NCBI RefSeq assembly: GCF_002865645.1
Contig: NW_020194560.1
Span: 1 to 64,000, forward strand
Length of the DNA stretch: 64,000 bases
DNA from: Hyaloscypha bicolor E
Lineage: Eukaryota > Ascomycota > Leotiomycetes > Helotiales > Hyaloscyphaceae
Direction: 5' to 3'
The notes beneath the pieces are model-generated. The model ran no database searches. It was not told where the DNA came from and saw only the letters and a list, made by a program, of their open reading frames with translations. Shown here piece after piece: positions 24,401-37,016 of the stretch. Every line of letters begins with the position of its first letter. Within the stretch, counting starts at the first letter, position 1. The position numbers and the translations under genes are program-made.

Positions 24401-26991
24401 ATTAGGTATAAAGAATAGCAGGTACCTTTAGACTAGACTATAATATTAGTTAAGTACTAAGACTTCTTATACCTATCTTATAAACTTATAATTTAAGATA
24501 TATTATATTTAATAGGGCTTCTATATCTAATTACTTTATATTAGAGTAAAATATCTTAGTATTATAATTAGAGAAATTCTGCTTTATAATTTTATTTATT
24601 ACTTATAGATTTTCTAGCTAATAAGTCTTAGCTAATAGCTAAGAAACTTATTAGCTACTTTATCTAAAGTCTTTAGGAATAGGAAATTGCCTTAATAAAG
24701 ACTTAGTATTAAAAATGGATTTAACTAATTAATCTAAATAAGGAGTTTATAATAGGAATCTCTATATCTGGATAATTTTATATAATAAACTCAAGTTCCT
24801 ATTTCTAGTTATATAAGTTATAATATATAATAAACTTAAAATTTTCTGGCTTATTAAAGCTTGGGTTATTTTTAGAAGAATTAGTAAGCTTTTTTAAATA
24901 AACTTATTAAGGCTTTGGTTTTTAAAAGTATTAGTCTAGCTTTCTTATTTCTTTTTTAAGTAATAGTTTAGCTCTTAGGAATTATATATAAATATTAATA
25001 AAACAAATATAAGAATATATTATATATGTTTTCTAAATAAATTAGAATAGAACTTATAGGATTCCTGTAATATTTATATTAAATCTATAGTACTAGCTAG
25101 TAAAGACTTTAATAACTTTAATAAGACTTGAATTACAAGCCTGGCCCTTAGATTTCCTGCTTAACTTAAAGATTAAGTAGTTTATAATAGGTTATTTATT
25201 ATAAAATATATTATATTCTTTTCTTAAAAAGTATTAGATACTAGTAATAGTCCGGAAGCCCTAAAGTCCTTAAGACTCTTTATAAGTTTCGGGCTTTAGG
25301 GCTTTTCTATAGCTAGCTAATTATATAAAATTATATAACTATATAAGTCCGGTATTAATATCTTTAATTAGTAACTTTATATATAAATATAGTATGATTT
25401 TTAGTATAGCTAGTCTAATATATTATATATTTATATATAAATACCTGTAATTTTATTATTATAATATAATATATTCTTAATATAAAAATTTCTTTATAAT
25501 TCTAGATTTTTAGAAGCCTTTTCTATACTAAAGGCAAAGTATATAATATAATTTAGGTATTAAACTCAAAAGGCAAAGAATTATAAAGGCCCTAATAATT
25601 ATAAAACTTTATAAACTTAAATAGATTTAAGTATTATAAAAGTATTAAATTTAGTAGCCTGACTTTTAAATTATATAAGAACTAATTAAAGAGTATTACT
25701 TTAAAGTATTAATTCTAAATTCTAAATATATATATATTTATAAGGAAATAAGACCTAAAATAGTACTAAGCTAATTATAAGATATAGGAAAAAGTATATT
25801 AGATATTAGGCCTATTTTTTCTTAATTACCTTAATCTCGGTAAATATTTATATATAATTTATTAGACCTTATATAATAGGTTTACTTAGGAGAAATAAGG
25901 TTAATTAGCCTAGGAAATTTAATAATAATAGTTAAACTTCTGTCTAGTATAATAGGTAAAGTACTAGTAATAGCTCGAATACTTTAAGTTTTACTTATAA
26001 AGCTAAAGATATTATATCTATTAATTCTTTATATCTAATAAGGAAAAGAAATAATATATTTATATCTTTAATATACTTATTATTATAAAGTAATACTAAT
26101 ATGGTCTATAAGATTAATTATAGTTTTCTTTACTAGAAAAAAAAATAGTAAAATTAAAAAAGGATCTAATAATTTATTACTATTATTATTATTAATAGCT
26201 TTAATATTATTATTATTATTATTAGGATTAGCTTTAGTAATACTTTTTATAATACTTTCTATATTATTTTATAGCTTTTAGAGATTAGTAAATTAAGAAG
26301 AATCCTAGTATATATAAGTTAATTAAACCTAAAAATAAAAAAGAATTTATAAAAGAAATAAAAAGTAGGAGCCAGAATTAAAGAAAAGAATTATATATAT
26401 ATTTTTATTTACTTACTAGTTTATTAAATTCCTTCTTATTCTTAAAGTCTTATACCTATACTAGTAAGTAATATTTTCCTGGGCTCTTTATATCTTTTTA
26501 GTTTATTATTTAATTTCCTCAAGTTATTATATTTTCTAAGTATTTTCTAGCTCTTTATAAGTAATTTTAAGATAAAGATCTTTATATAAAGTTTCTTTCT
26601 AAGTATTTTCTAGCTTTTTATAAGTAATTTTAAAACAAATATCTTTATATAAAGTCTTATTCTAGTATAAAATAAGGAAAATTATTTAGATATTCTTAGG
26701 GTCTAGATATATATTATAGTAAAAAAGATTAAAGATAGTTTAAATAGAACCTAGTAAAACTATAAGTTCCTAGGCTCTTTTATTATTAGAACTAATATAG
26801 AATACTAGTTTATTTATATTATTAATAAATTAATAATAATAGATAGGTTTACTAATATAAAGAAAGAAATAAAAAAGTAGCTACTAAGAAACTATATTAG
26901 AAAGAGTAAAAAAAACTCGATTATTTATTTCAAATTAAAAGTTACTTATTAAAAAACATTTATTAGAATTTATATAAAGAATCTAGTAAAA
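21481..26991. mobile_element. RIP-degraded repeat block, unclassified
   Basis: 5.5 kb of very A/T-rich DNA with no frame above about 60 codons. Repeated phrases occur at 23.1-23.8 kb, for example tandem CTTTATTAATAC and near-duplicate segments containing AGCTAGTATCTAAT. No reverse-transcriptase motif could be read in six frames by eye. If the LTR at 26992-27287 is a 3' LTR, this block is the body of a plus-strand Gypsy element; if not, it is a mixture of older repeats. Confidence 0.6.
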
Positions 26992-27287
26992 TGTAATATA
27001 TACAGGGTCGCACGTGACTTAAGGGCATGTAACGAACCTCGGATGTTACAAGTATTAATTAGGGAGATTAGAGGCCCTTCGACTTTATAACTAACTACTA
27101 TTTATATTATAAGTATTAGGCTTATAAATTACTAATTATATATATGTTATCGGGGCCTCCTATTTAGAGGGGGCTTCCCTAGACCTTATAAGAGAGACAG
27201 AGATTAGTTCTATACTGAATTTAATACTATGGTTTTATAATTTACTAATTTATTCTATTGTCTTATTACTTACTAACAAATACCTCA
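26992..27287 (+). repeat. 296-bp LTR, copy 2 (inverted relative to copy 1)
   Basis: Starts TGTAATATATACAGGG and ends AATACCTCA. It is the inverted counterpart of 3722-4017 and has the same length. This copy keeps more G/C, for example GCACGTGACTTAAGG. The DNA on its right does not resemble the inner side of copy 1, so it is either a solo LTR or the 3' LTR of an element to its left. Confidence 0.85.
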
Positions 27288-30200
27288 TATAAAAGAAATA
27301 GAAGAAAACTTATTACTAACTTCTTTAGAAAATTAGATAGTTCTTTACTTAGCTCTCTAATTCTTTATATTATTAAATACCTACTTATAGAAAACTAGTT
27401 ATAAAACTATAGTCTATAATTTTATAAGACTAGATCCGGCTATATTTTGATTTATAAGACTTTAAAGGGCTTTAGATAGCCTATTATTAATATAAGAAGC
27501 TATGGCCTAGATAATAGCCTGAGTAATTCTTATATTTATAGTTTATTAAGCTTATATAATAATATAAGTATTATTAGAAAAGTAGTTAGATTAAGTAATA
27601 TGGCTTATAGTAAAAAAAAATATAAAAGAAAGTAGTTATAAGGCTATTAGAATAGGAAAAGCCTGGGGTAAAGCAGAACTAGTATCTAGTAGCTATATAA
27701 TAATAGTAATTAGAGAAATAAATATAATAAATATTTCTAGAAAAAAAGATATAAGATAAGAATACTAAAAAAAGCTAAAGATCTAAAGTATTTTAGATAT
27801 AAAAAAAAGAGTAAATATAAACGGAATTCCAGAGCTATAAGATTCAAGTTTACTAGTATTACTATTCTAGGTAAGTAAAGCGGCGGCCTTTATATTATAT
27901 TTATTATTAGTAAATTAATAGAACTTATAATATTAGATATTACTATACTAGTATTTAGCTATAGGATATATAGTATTAGGGCAGGTTTTAAGAAATAGTA
28001 GTACTATTTTAAGAAATAAGAATTTAAGAATATAGAATATTTATATAATAAATAAACTTAATAATTCTATTAGTACTATTCTTAAAAATAAAAATAAAGT
28101 TTTAAAAATAATATATTTAATAATAAATAATACTTATCTTAATATATCTAGTTATTTTATAATTAGCTTATTTAATTACTTTATATTATTAGGAATATTA
28201 CTAATAAAGAGCTATTTCTAGATAAAGTCCTGGATTATTAGGAACTATATAGGTATTCTTCTAGCCTATATATTATTTATATACTTTATATTTATTAGGA
28301 TAACTTACTTAAGAATCCTATTTCATATAATAGTAATATTATATTTACTAGTTAGCTTCTCAGACTCTCTTAATATTAGTAGCTGCCCTGAGGCTATATA
28401 TGTCCGGACTATATATTAGAACTAGTAATAAGCTTAAATATATAGTTAGTTACTATTTCTATTAATATCTTTTATATAAATATTAGCTATATTTATATTA
28501 TAAAATATAAGCTTCTAATAATACTATTCTAGTATTTCTTTTAATAGAAACTCATTAATATCTATATTAGTATATAAGTAAACTATTTATATAAAGTTAT
28601 ATAAGGTTATATTACTTACTCTAAACTAAATAATTATTAAGAATTATATTATAAAGCTCTATATTTATAGAGTAATTCTAGTATTATATCTTGCCTAGGG
28701 GCCTTATATATAGTCTAAATAGCTTACCGGCTACTATATTAGACTTAGATTTGTTTTTTCTAATCTTATAGATATTTTACAAGTCTATAAACCTATATAT
28801 CTTATTTTAGATCTGCTATATATAAAGTACTAGTAAAGTAATCCGGTCTTATAGGTATTAGTAATTATAACCCCTAGTATAGGCCAGTTCCTAAAAGTAG
28901 TTTTATATATACTAATTAGAATTAGTTATATAATCCGGTATTATAATACTAGACCTAATAGCCTTAATAAAAAGTAGTATAATTATTAGTATCTAATACT
29001 TTCTCCTAATAATAGAAAGAATAAGAGGCAGATATAGAGAAACGGAATTACTTATATACTACTAGTATAACTAGCTTTTCTAAAGCTCCTACTACTAGAA
29101 TTCAATTTATTAATTCTCGGTACTTTTTCTAGAAATAAAATAGTTCTTTATATATATAACTAATAAATTAGCTATCTATAAGAATATAAAGTATACTTTA
29201 GTAATAAGAGAGAGTTTAGAGCCTTAATTAGCCCTAAAGAAATAAAAGCAATAGCCTATTTAAGTATAAATCTAAAGATACTATTATATAACTAAATAAG
29301 TAATCTAATTAGAGATTCTAATATATATCTAGATAATATTATATAAATAAGTATTAATATAAGTATATATCTCGATCTTAAATAGTAATAGCTTATTATA
29401 TCTATTAATTAACTAAATCTAGTCCGGTTTAGATATAATATATTTTTCTTTCTTAAACTATATCTATTATATTTATAGTATAATTATTTCGGGATCTAGA
29501 AGTTATAATATTATATATAAGCTCTTTCTATAAATAATAAAATATATTAGTAAATAAGGCCCTAACCTTCTAAGCTAGGGCAAAATAGTAAAGTATAAAA
29601 AGACTAATTAGGTTATTAGTAAACCTTATTAATAGAAGTATATATATAAATACTATTATTTATAACCTATAACCCGCCTATTATTTAGTTTATTCTATAG
29701 TATTATAAATAGTTACTTATTTACTACTTACTTATTTATTATAGTTATATAGTAAATAAGACTAAGCTTCTTATATATATAAATAACTCTAGTAATTAAA
29801 GCTATATAGCTATAATTCTTAAGATTCTTAAGTATTTCCTTATTTATATCTCCCAGATAATATAGAATTATAATCTATATATAAAGAAAAGATATATCTG
29901 CTATTTAAGTATATATTTAGATATTCTATTCTTATAGTTACTATTAGATTATATATGAATTAACTAAGATTTTATATAAATCTTTTAATCTATTTATAAT
30001 TTCTTCTTAATTAATATTTATATAAGCCTATTTAGTAATAGCTTTATAATATAATAATAGATTTATTAAAAGTTATAGTATTATTTTAATAAAATCTACT
30101 AAGTTATTTAATAGGAATTAAGTTTAAGATATACTTTACTATTATAATATACTTTTTAGTAATATAAGTACTAAAAAAACTCGAGTAATATTACCCTTAT

Positions 30201-30341
30201 ATAATTTTATTAATTAATTACTAAAAAAAAAGTAATTAGCCAGCTTCTTAGTTATTTTAATAGTTTAAATTTTCTTATTTCTAATCTCGGGGAATATTAA
30301 GGAAGTTATTAGACCCTATTTAATAGCGTTATTCTAGAAAG
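27288..30341. mobile_element. RIP-degraded repeat block, unclassified
   Basis: 3 kb of A/T-rich DNA without long frames. A plus-strand stretch near 27.75-27.87 kb is rich in lysine and arginine codons, like the basic tail of a gag protein. That may indicate a plus-strand retroelement. No polymerase or integrase motif was recognised and no second LTR was seen. The block ends sharply near 30340, where composition becomes mixed. Confidence 0.5.
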
Positions 30342-30505
30342 CAATGATTGCGCAGAGATGCAGAAGCTTCGATTCGAGATCGCAATTTATTGGCACTCGT
30401 TGTCGTGGAAATGTTTGGCGATGAGCTGTCGATAGTAGGCAATGATAATATTTACGAGCTTCGTTGCCAATCAACCACCAGAACTTCGGAAGATCTCCAG
30501 GGTGC
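30342..30505. other. Mixed-composition island left of the TIR element
   Basis: About 165 bp with normal base composition, open on the plus strand from 30348 into the left terminal repeat. It may be the fragment of a gene or older element into which the 5.2-kb element inserted. No domain recognised. Confidence 0.4.
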
Positions 30506-30570
30506 GCTAGCTACGGGCTCCTTTAAGGACGATGCTGCAACTATAATTTTTTTTCGCAAAATCAAAATTA
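30506..30570. repeat. Left terminal inverted repeat of the 5.2-kb element
   Basis: Begins GCTAGCTACGGGCT and continues through GACGATGCTGCAACTATAAT to a run of T and CGCAAAATCAAAATTA. It matches the reverse complement of 35629-35692 with a few mismatches in the CTCCTTTAAGG / CTGATTTAGCG part and one T-run length difference. Confidence 0.9.
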
Positions 30571-30869
30571 CGATATTTTAAAAATGTGCTATTATTAATA
30601 GTCTAGCTAATTTCTATGGTAGAATACAATTAAAACAGTTAATCTATATGGTGTTTTATTATATTCCATGGTAGGAATGCAATAGGGTAGGAAAAATTAA
30701 TAAAATGCACGTGATATGCCCCCTGGCCTACTAGCTATCTGGTATACTTCGTTTATACTTTTGTTCCTATATTATTATTTCTAATACTATTAATCTATTA
30801 TTATTAAACTCTTTATAATAGGTCGTTTTAAGATTAATATTATGTGCTATTAAGCCCATATTCTTTATT

Positions 30870-33010
30870 TAATTGAGCAGCAGCTATTATATGAGACTAT
30901 TGTGGAGAGGTTAAAGCATGACTTTGACGTTGATATTTCCCTGAGAATACTATATAGTAGGCTTTCCGAATGGAAAACGCCCTCTAAACGTTTAATATTT
31001 AATCCTTTGCCGCAGGTGAAGGGTCTTATTGCCTGGTTCTTTTGTAATATCCATATGACTAATACTAATATACTTACTAACCTCCGGAGCTTAGGATATG
31101 ACATTCCTAATCTATAACTATTATAATAAGCTTGCCGGGCTATGGGCCTTTGACGTCAAATGCTTAATTCGCAAGTTAAGCTAGAAAAGGAGTAATTTTG
31201 CCATATCCTCAAGTAATATATAGTGGATAAAGGCCCATAAGGTAATACTAGAAGTTATGGCTACCGGCTTCTATATACTTATCTTAACTCTCTAGGGAAT
31301 GGCCAGAAGTTTTCTAGAAATAGAATAGCTTCTGTAATATAGGAAATTAATCCAGAAAGTATATAACATTACTCGGAAAAGATAAAGGCAGCTAGGGGGA
31401 AATATAATATTTATGGGCCGAACTTTGTTTGGTCTATTAATGGCTATTATAAGGTAAGTATAGTATATACTTAACTTCAAAAATTATTATCTCAATAACT
31501 ACTAATCCGTTTACTTAGCTATGATTTTGTGGGATTGAGATATATACTAGTATTAATGCCTATTTATGGTTCGTACCTTGGATTTATATTAGAATCTCAA
31601 ATGGTTATGCTATAAGTAGTAGTATTTCCTAATTCGGTATAAATATATCCCCTTGAAAATGCCAAAATTCACTTAGTCGTGATTCCGGCTATGTAATTCT
31701 ATAGTATTATAGAGAACTAGTTATTTGAAAAACCCTTAATTTAGGTAATAAACCCCCTAAATCTCTATACTATATTCTTCTTTAGGCTAATTAATATTAT
31801 ACTAATATATACTTACTTATACTACTTTCCAGGTTACTATCCTAGTATAATACCTTGACTTAGTAGACGAAATAGAGGTTATTCCGCTCTATATTCAATT
31901 GGATAGAGGATGCGAAATACCTATAATTACTAATATCTATTATATCCTCTATAAAGCAATATACTAAATAAGGGGTATTAATCCATATTAGTTCTCAGAT
32001 CTCTATTAGTTCGGGACTAGTATAGCTAATTAATGAATTGAGGCATGGTGAGGGCAAGTTGCGAAGGTAATTTATCTATACTAATCCCATATAGACTTAT
32101 TTAATTAGCTAATATTATATAGGATATGCTAAATAAATGGAAGATATTTTTCAAGTAACTATACTCTCAAAGGCTTTACTCCCGTAAACTTCTCCCTGAC
32201 TATATTACTATGCTTTTTGTCTATTTACTTATTATACGGGAGTAAACTAAGGAGTTTGTCCGGGTTTGGAATATTTATTTAATTAGGAAATAGCCTAATT
32301 ATCTATATATTATCCCTAGTTAACTATTCCAGAACTATATGTTTTTAGAGCAGATAGGGGTTAGGGACTACGGGATTCCTATTAATATTAATAAACTAAA
32401 CGAGCTATATAAAGGATATGCTAGCTATAATAAAGACATATATTTACCAGAGGTTATACTTGAGTAGTATAAGCAAGAGCTTAAGAATGCCGGCTTTATA
32501 TTCCTAATTATGGAGTTTATATGTGACTTAAATAGGGATCTGAATTACCTGAGTATATATATATATCTAAGGGAGTCAATTAGTAACTACCTAATTAATA
32601 CGAAGAATACTTGTCTAAAGCTAGGGCTTTTATTAATACCTAAGGGTATATATAATTAGAATTCATTACCAGAGGTAGCTATGGGACTAGAAGAGGCAAG
32701 GCTAAAGAATTATAATAATTAAGATGGCATTTAGTTTATTAATAAAGGGAGAGACGCTAGCTATAGAGATAAAGATCTTACCTATATTAGCTCTGACGAC
32801 GAAGCGAAGGTTAAAGATAATGCGGAGGATACTAGATTTACTATAGATAGTATTACTTTTAATAGGGCAAATAGTAATTAGGTTATAAATAGTCAAGAAT
32901 ATAGATAGTTTATGGATAATGGATATATATCTGAGCCTAAAGCAGAGGAAGAGAATAATCTAGAAATTCCTCCTGTAAATATTAGTCGGTTTACCCGGCC
33001 TTAGAAAGGC
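30870..33010 (+). pseudogene. Integrase-core (DDE) transposase, decayed
   Basis: N-terminal helix-turn-helix-like region at 30902-31117 (ISLRILYSRLSEWKTPSKR, then ILTNLRSLGYDI). Next is the catalytic core: GIEIYTSINAY at about 31533 (first Asp now Asn), WIYIRISNGYAISSS, then YLDLVDEIEVIPLYIQLDRG near 31850 (second Asp kept in LDRG). FGTSIAN and IEAWWGQ near 32010-32050 hold the Glu. The C-terminal part near 32.2-32.4 kb has LLPDYITMLFVYL, FVRVWNIYLIRK and NYMFLEQIGVRDYGI. This order matches a eukaryotic family of stand-alone integrase-core proteins common in fungi. Many stops and frame changes make it a pseudogene. The start and the end are approximate. Confidence 0.78.
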
Positions 33011-33829
33011 TAAATAGGGACATATTAATATATATCCTAAAGAAAGAACTAGCTAAAAATATTAATTTTTGGTAAAGCAATTAATTATAGAAGCTAATAG
33101 TAGTCTGCTTAATTAGTTAAATTCATATAGTTATAGGTAGTTTAATGTCAAAAGATTATATGATTCACCTTATTAGAAAATTAACCCTTGCCTCTTTATT
33201 TTCCATACCTCCTATAATTATTTTATTAACTTGTTATTTTAGTAGTAAGAAGTTTATAGTATAGATCAAATTCTCCGTTAATACTAGCTCTATTAAATTA
33301 ATAGTTCTTGAGAACTTTTAAAGTAATTATAAGATATATTTGGTGAAAATATCTCTTTTTATATGGAATTTAGTTTCTCTCCCTTAATTTCTATAGCCCC
33401 TTACTTAATATTCTATAGCCCCTAGTATAAGAAACCATAGTTTATATAGGAATAATATTAGGGATAAATAAAATATGTCCGAATTTAACTTGTGCTAAGG
33501 GGTATTCCTTATAGTCCTTCTATTTACCTCTTTTTATATATTAGTAATACGCTACTATTAATAACCTCTAAAATAAGTCTCTAATATATAAATTCCCTAG
33601 GGAAAAAGTTATAGGGGTATGGGCTAAAGGGTTAAAATAATATTAATATATTATAGTTCTATCCTGCTACTTGACTTTATATTACTATTTACTAAACTAT
33701 AGATTTATTAGCTATACCCTCCTTCTAATATTTAATTATAAATTAGATCCTTATTATATTATCCCTAAACGTTTTTAATAAATAATCTCAATCTATGGAA
33801 CTCTTATTTTATACGGGAGGTACTATATC

Positions 33830-35522
33830 CCCCCTCTATAATAAAGTGTCTACTATGTGGTGCAATTAACCTAGCTACTTTTTCTCCTGCTCCTATTACT
33901 CCTATTTTAGCTATACCGACTATTATATTAGATAATATATCATTTTCTAGTCAAACTCAACTTTAGAATACTGCCGCCCAGCTATTAAGAGACCAAGGGG
34001 TTAATATCTTAGCTAATTCCTATTCTTTTTACTATTTCTCGGGTATGGATCTCTCAGAGGAGGTTCTTGAATCAGAAGTATATAAGAGGAGATAGCAGGC
34101 TAAGCTCGAGCGTTTAGAGCGATTACGTGATAATTTCTATTAGGAAGCTCAGGGCGAAAGTATATATCTATTTGTTTAACTCCTATATTAATACTAATTT
34201 TATTAGGTTTAGTCCTTAAAAGGGGTAAAGCCCTTGGTTCCCTTACTCTCGGCCAGGGGGCATGTGTAAGGGCTTTTAGTAAGAGTAAATCGCCGATTCC
34301 TCCTGCTCCTATTATCGAAAAACGATATAAGGTCCTTATTTCTATTATACTATGTATATATGAAATAGAAGAACTAGAGAGTAGCTTTACTGGGAGGAGT
34401 ATACCTATTTTAATTACAAAGAAGTTCCTTAGCTTAGAAGAGTATTAGGAGGCTCAAAATATTCAAATTGAGCTATAGATAGTAGAATAGTTTAATACAT
34501 ATGTAAAGCTTATTTATAGAAATATATACCTCTTTGCTAATATAATACTTTATTATAGTCAAGAACTATTATATAAGGAGTTTGCTATATATTTAGCCAA
34601 GGCTTTTTTATTATTAATTCCGTTACTTGAAGACTAGGAGCTTAATTAATGGATTATGATCTTGGAATACGTAAATGGGGTATCTTTTACTACTAAAGTA
34701 AGCTATTATTTATTAGTATCCTAATATAATTAGTACTAATATAATTAGGTATGGCCAAAGGATAAAAACAAGAGGATCGACCATGTGACTAATCTGATAT
34801 ATGGAGCTGAAAATACTATTAATGGCTTATTATCCTATTTTAGCTAATTAAATAAGAGAATGCCAAAGCATATTTATCTTGTATTTGATTAAGATATTAA
34901 TAAAATTCAGGCAAGAGACGACGAGATTCAGGATGAGCGTGAAAGAAGGGATGGAGAGATGCCTTACCTCCTAGATTTTAGCCCCCTATTAGGAGACTCT
35001 CCCGATATTACCCCTAACGTAGTATCTATATCTATAGTTATATCTATGGCATCTTCTTTACCTGCTTTGACTCCTAATTAATAGATCGAAGCTATATGGG
35101 AGAAGGTTGCTTCTTTAAAGAATTAGTTAGGTAATGACCTGAATTCTGACGATTTTAATTCAGACGATAATATGCCTATGCTAGAAGCTAGAATTACGGT
35201 TTCTCCTGCTCCTGTTCCTACTCCTGATCCTACTCCTGCTCCTGCTCCTGCTCCTGCTTCTATATCTAGTAAGTTAATAGATTTAAATATACTAGTAGAT
35301 CTGACGTTTTTACTAGCGTTTGCTCCCGCTCCCGCTCTATCCACTCAACGTCCTCTGAAGTCTATATTAAAGAGGAAGCGGGAGGTGATTATATCAAGCG
35401 ATGACGACGATAATTCAGATCTTGACGATAGAGAGAAGGAATTACCAGGGGATAGTGATTATAGGCCGGGGAATAGGTGTAGGGATAATCGGGGGCAGTT
35501 CAAAAAAGCGAGAACAGAGTAA
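33830..35522 (+). pseudogene. Second ORF of the TIR element, Pro/Ala repeat and NLS-like tail
   Basis: Plus-strand coding remnants run from about 33.83 kb to the stop at 35522. They include LSEEVLESEVYKRR, a stop, and QAKLERLERLRDNFY near 34.05-34.14 kb, and DERERRDGEMPYLLDFSPLL near 34.93-34.99 kb. The last 116 codons (35172-35522) are fully open. They hold a (Thr/Ala)-Pro dipeptide repeat (TPDPTPAPAPAPA), then SILKRKREV like a nuclear localisation signal, an acidic SSDDDDNSDLDD patch, and a basic end. Most stops replace glutamine codons. No known domain. Its place in the element suggests a DNA-binding or accessory transposition protein; that is inference. Confidence 0.55.
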
Positions 35523-35628
35523 TACTACTGGATACATTTGACTATAATGCATGGGAGTTGCGTATTTGGCCATAATTAGGTGTGTTTTCCATATAAAATG
35601 TGGCCATTAAATAAATCGCGATTCATCA

Positions 35629-35692
35629 TAATTTTGATTTTGCGAAAAAAATTATAGTTGCAGCATCGTCGCTAAATCAGCCCGTAGCTAGC
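35629..35692. repeat. Right terminal inverted repeat of the 5.2-kb element
   Basis: Reverse complement of 30506-30570: TAATTTTGATTTTGCG..., then ATTATAGTTGCAGCATCGTC and CCCGTAGCTAGC at the outer end. CTAGCTAGCTA overlap at the tip makes the exact boundary uncertain by a few bases. Confidence 0.9.
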
Positions 35693-35984
35693 TAGCTGTG
35701 GGCCTCAGTAAAAACGGCTGATTGCCGAGAAATTATCCAGGTGAGATTTTCTGTTCAAATTTGAGGATATATGAGACAGTCTTCAGATCTTTTGTTTTGG
35801 TTAAAACTGTGAGCAAATGCACCATTCGCAGATCTCTTACAGTCTCACTCAGACAATGACACTTATAGAAGTTTAAATTGGCTTTTTATATGCTGGCGAG
35901 TCTCCTCGAGTGTCGCTTCTGCGCCCTTACAAGTTCAATGTAAGGTCACTCTGAGAGACCAAAACTCAAACGATCTCGAGCACC
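35693..35984. other. Intergenic spacer right of the TIR element
   Basis: About 290 bp of mixed composition. I see no gene or repeat. It may carry the promoter of the broken gene that follows. Confidence 0.4.
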
Positions 35985-36528
35985 TTGCCACCGCCGCAGC
36001 ATGTGCTCTTCCGGAATCTGCCCATTCGCCTCACCAAACTCCCGCGTCTTGTCAACAACAAAATGGTGTACAAGCTCACAGCCCAAGAAGGCGGCATGTG
36101 CGAAATAGCAGTACAGCTGTGTCCCCTCAACGCAAAAAAAACTCGGTCAATTCTGCATCCAAACCGGCAACATTATGCCCTACCAACCGCTGTCCACCAT
36201 CCAGCTCTTCCACCGGTACCCGGCGTCCGGGCGGGCCTACTGCGAGCCCGTCTTTTCTCGCATTGCTCGGGGCTTCGCGCCATTCCGTGCCGTCGTCAAG
36301 AAGCCATTTCTACCCCGCAACGACCGGATGACGAATGTCGGCTTTGACATTTTGGGCGGGCGGCTGAGGAACGCGCATAAAGCCGTCTGGAAAGAGATTA
36401 AAGAGATCACGCCTTTGAGAGCCCAAGAGGCGAACGTCTTTCCCTTCCTCCCGGTGACTTTTGTGGGGTGGAAGCGTGATGGGAAGCATTGGAAAACGAA
36501 GGAGAACGGACTGTTCTTGCTGCTTTGA
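35985..36528 (+). pseudogene. Frameshifted gene, possibly 2'-5' RNA ligase-like
   Basis: Two overlapping plus frames read as one protein with a shift at the A8 run at 36134-36141. The first covers NLPIRLTKLPRLVNNKMVYK...IAVQLCPLNAKK; the second continues LGQFCIQTGNIMPYQPLST and ends ENGLFLLL at 36528. The first frame has no ATG at its left edge (TTG at 35985; ATG at 36063), so the 5' end is missing or lies in an unseen exon. APFRAVVKKPFLPRNDR followed by NVGFDILGGRLRNAHKAVW resembles the second half of fungal LigT/2'-5' RNA ligase-like proteins, but the HxT motifs are not clear. A sequencing error in the homopolymer would give the same picture. Confidence 0.45.
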
Positions 36529-37016
36529 AAAGACATTTGTTTCGTTGCATCGTTTGCGGAGTTGGTGGGCTTAGGGAATGCATTGGGCTGTCATCAAACT
36601 GTATGTTGGTATAATTGTAAGAATAGTCAAGACGGATGTGGACTTCGTTAAGAACAAAGGACATGCATAGACGGAACTGGAGTTCGCAACACTTCGTTGA
36701 GCGAGAACTAAATATTTGACTGAAGAGACTTATGAATGAAGTTGATTAGAAGAGCGACATGACTGCTTTTGCCATGGTCTTTTGACTTTTGAAGTTCTGC
36801 ATTGAGTACCTAGTTGATTTTCTATAGATGCATCCAATCTTACAAAGTACAGCAAGGAAGTACGCCTTTTGTTTGGGATTTGTTTGGGAGAGAACATGCT
36901 GCTTGTCCGCCCATATCACATCCTCTATAATAACATCTTCCGTTCTTTCATTTCCCGCCAGGTCGTGGCCATAACTGCTCAACATGGGTTTCAGAAACTA
37001 GTCATTTAACTTCCCT
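36529..37016. other. Intergenic spacer
   Basis: 488 bp between the broken gene and the 3' end of the CstF64 gene. Short frames only (up to 85 codons), without domain signal. Nothing else recognised. Confidence 0.5.

Larger units (their letters stand above)
30506..35692 (+). mobile_element. 5.2-kb TIR transposon with integrase-type transposase and second ORF
   Basis: Bounded by ~65-bp inverted repeats at 30506-30570 and 35629-35692. The inside holds two decayed plus-strand genes: an integrase-core (DDE) transposase at about 30.87-33.0 kb and a second protein that ends at 35522 with a Pro/Ala repeat and a basic tail. Most in-frame stops are TAG/TAA at positions where glutamine would be expected, so mild RIP is the likely cause. 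No clear target duplication was found at the ends. The architecture is that of a cut-and-paste element, not a retrotransposon: I saw no LTR and no reverse transcriptase. Confidence 0.8.

Noticed and set aside
35123..35344. Minus frame with an Ala-Gly repeat
   Set aside because: Antisense reading of the Thr/Ala-Pro dipeptide repeat in the transposon's second ORF.
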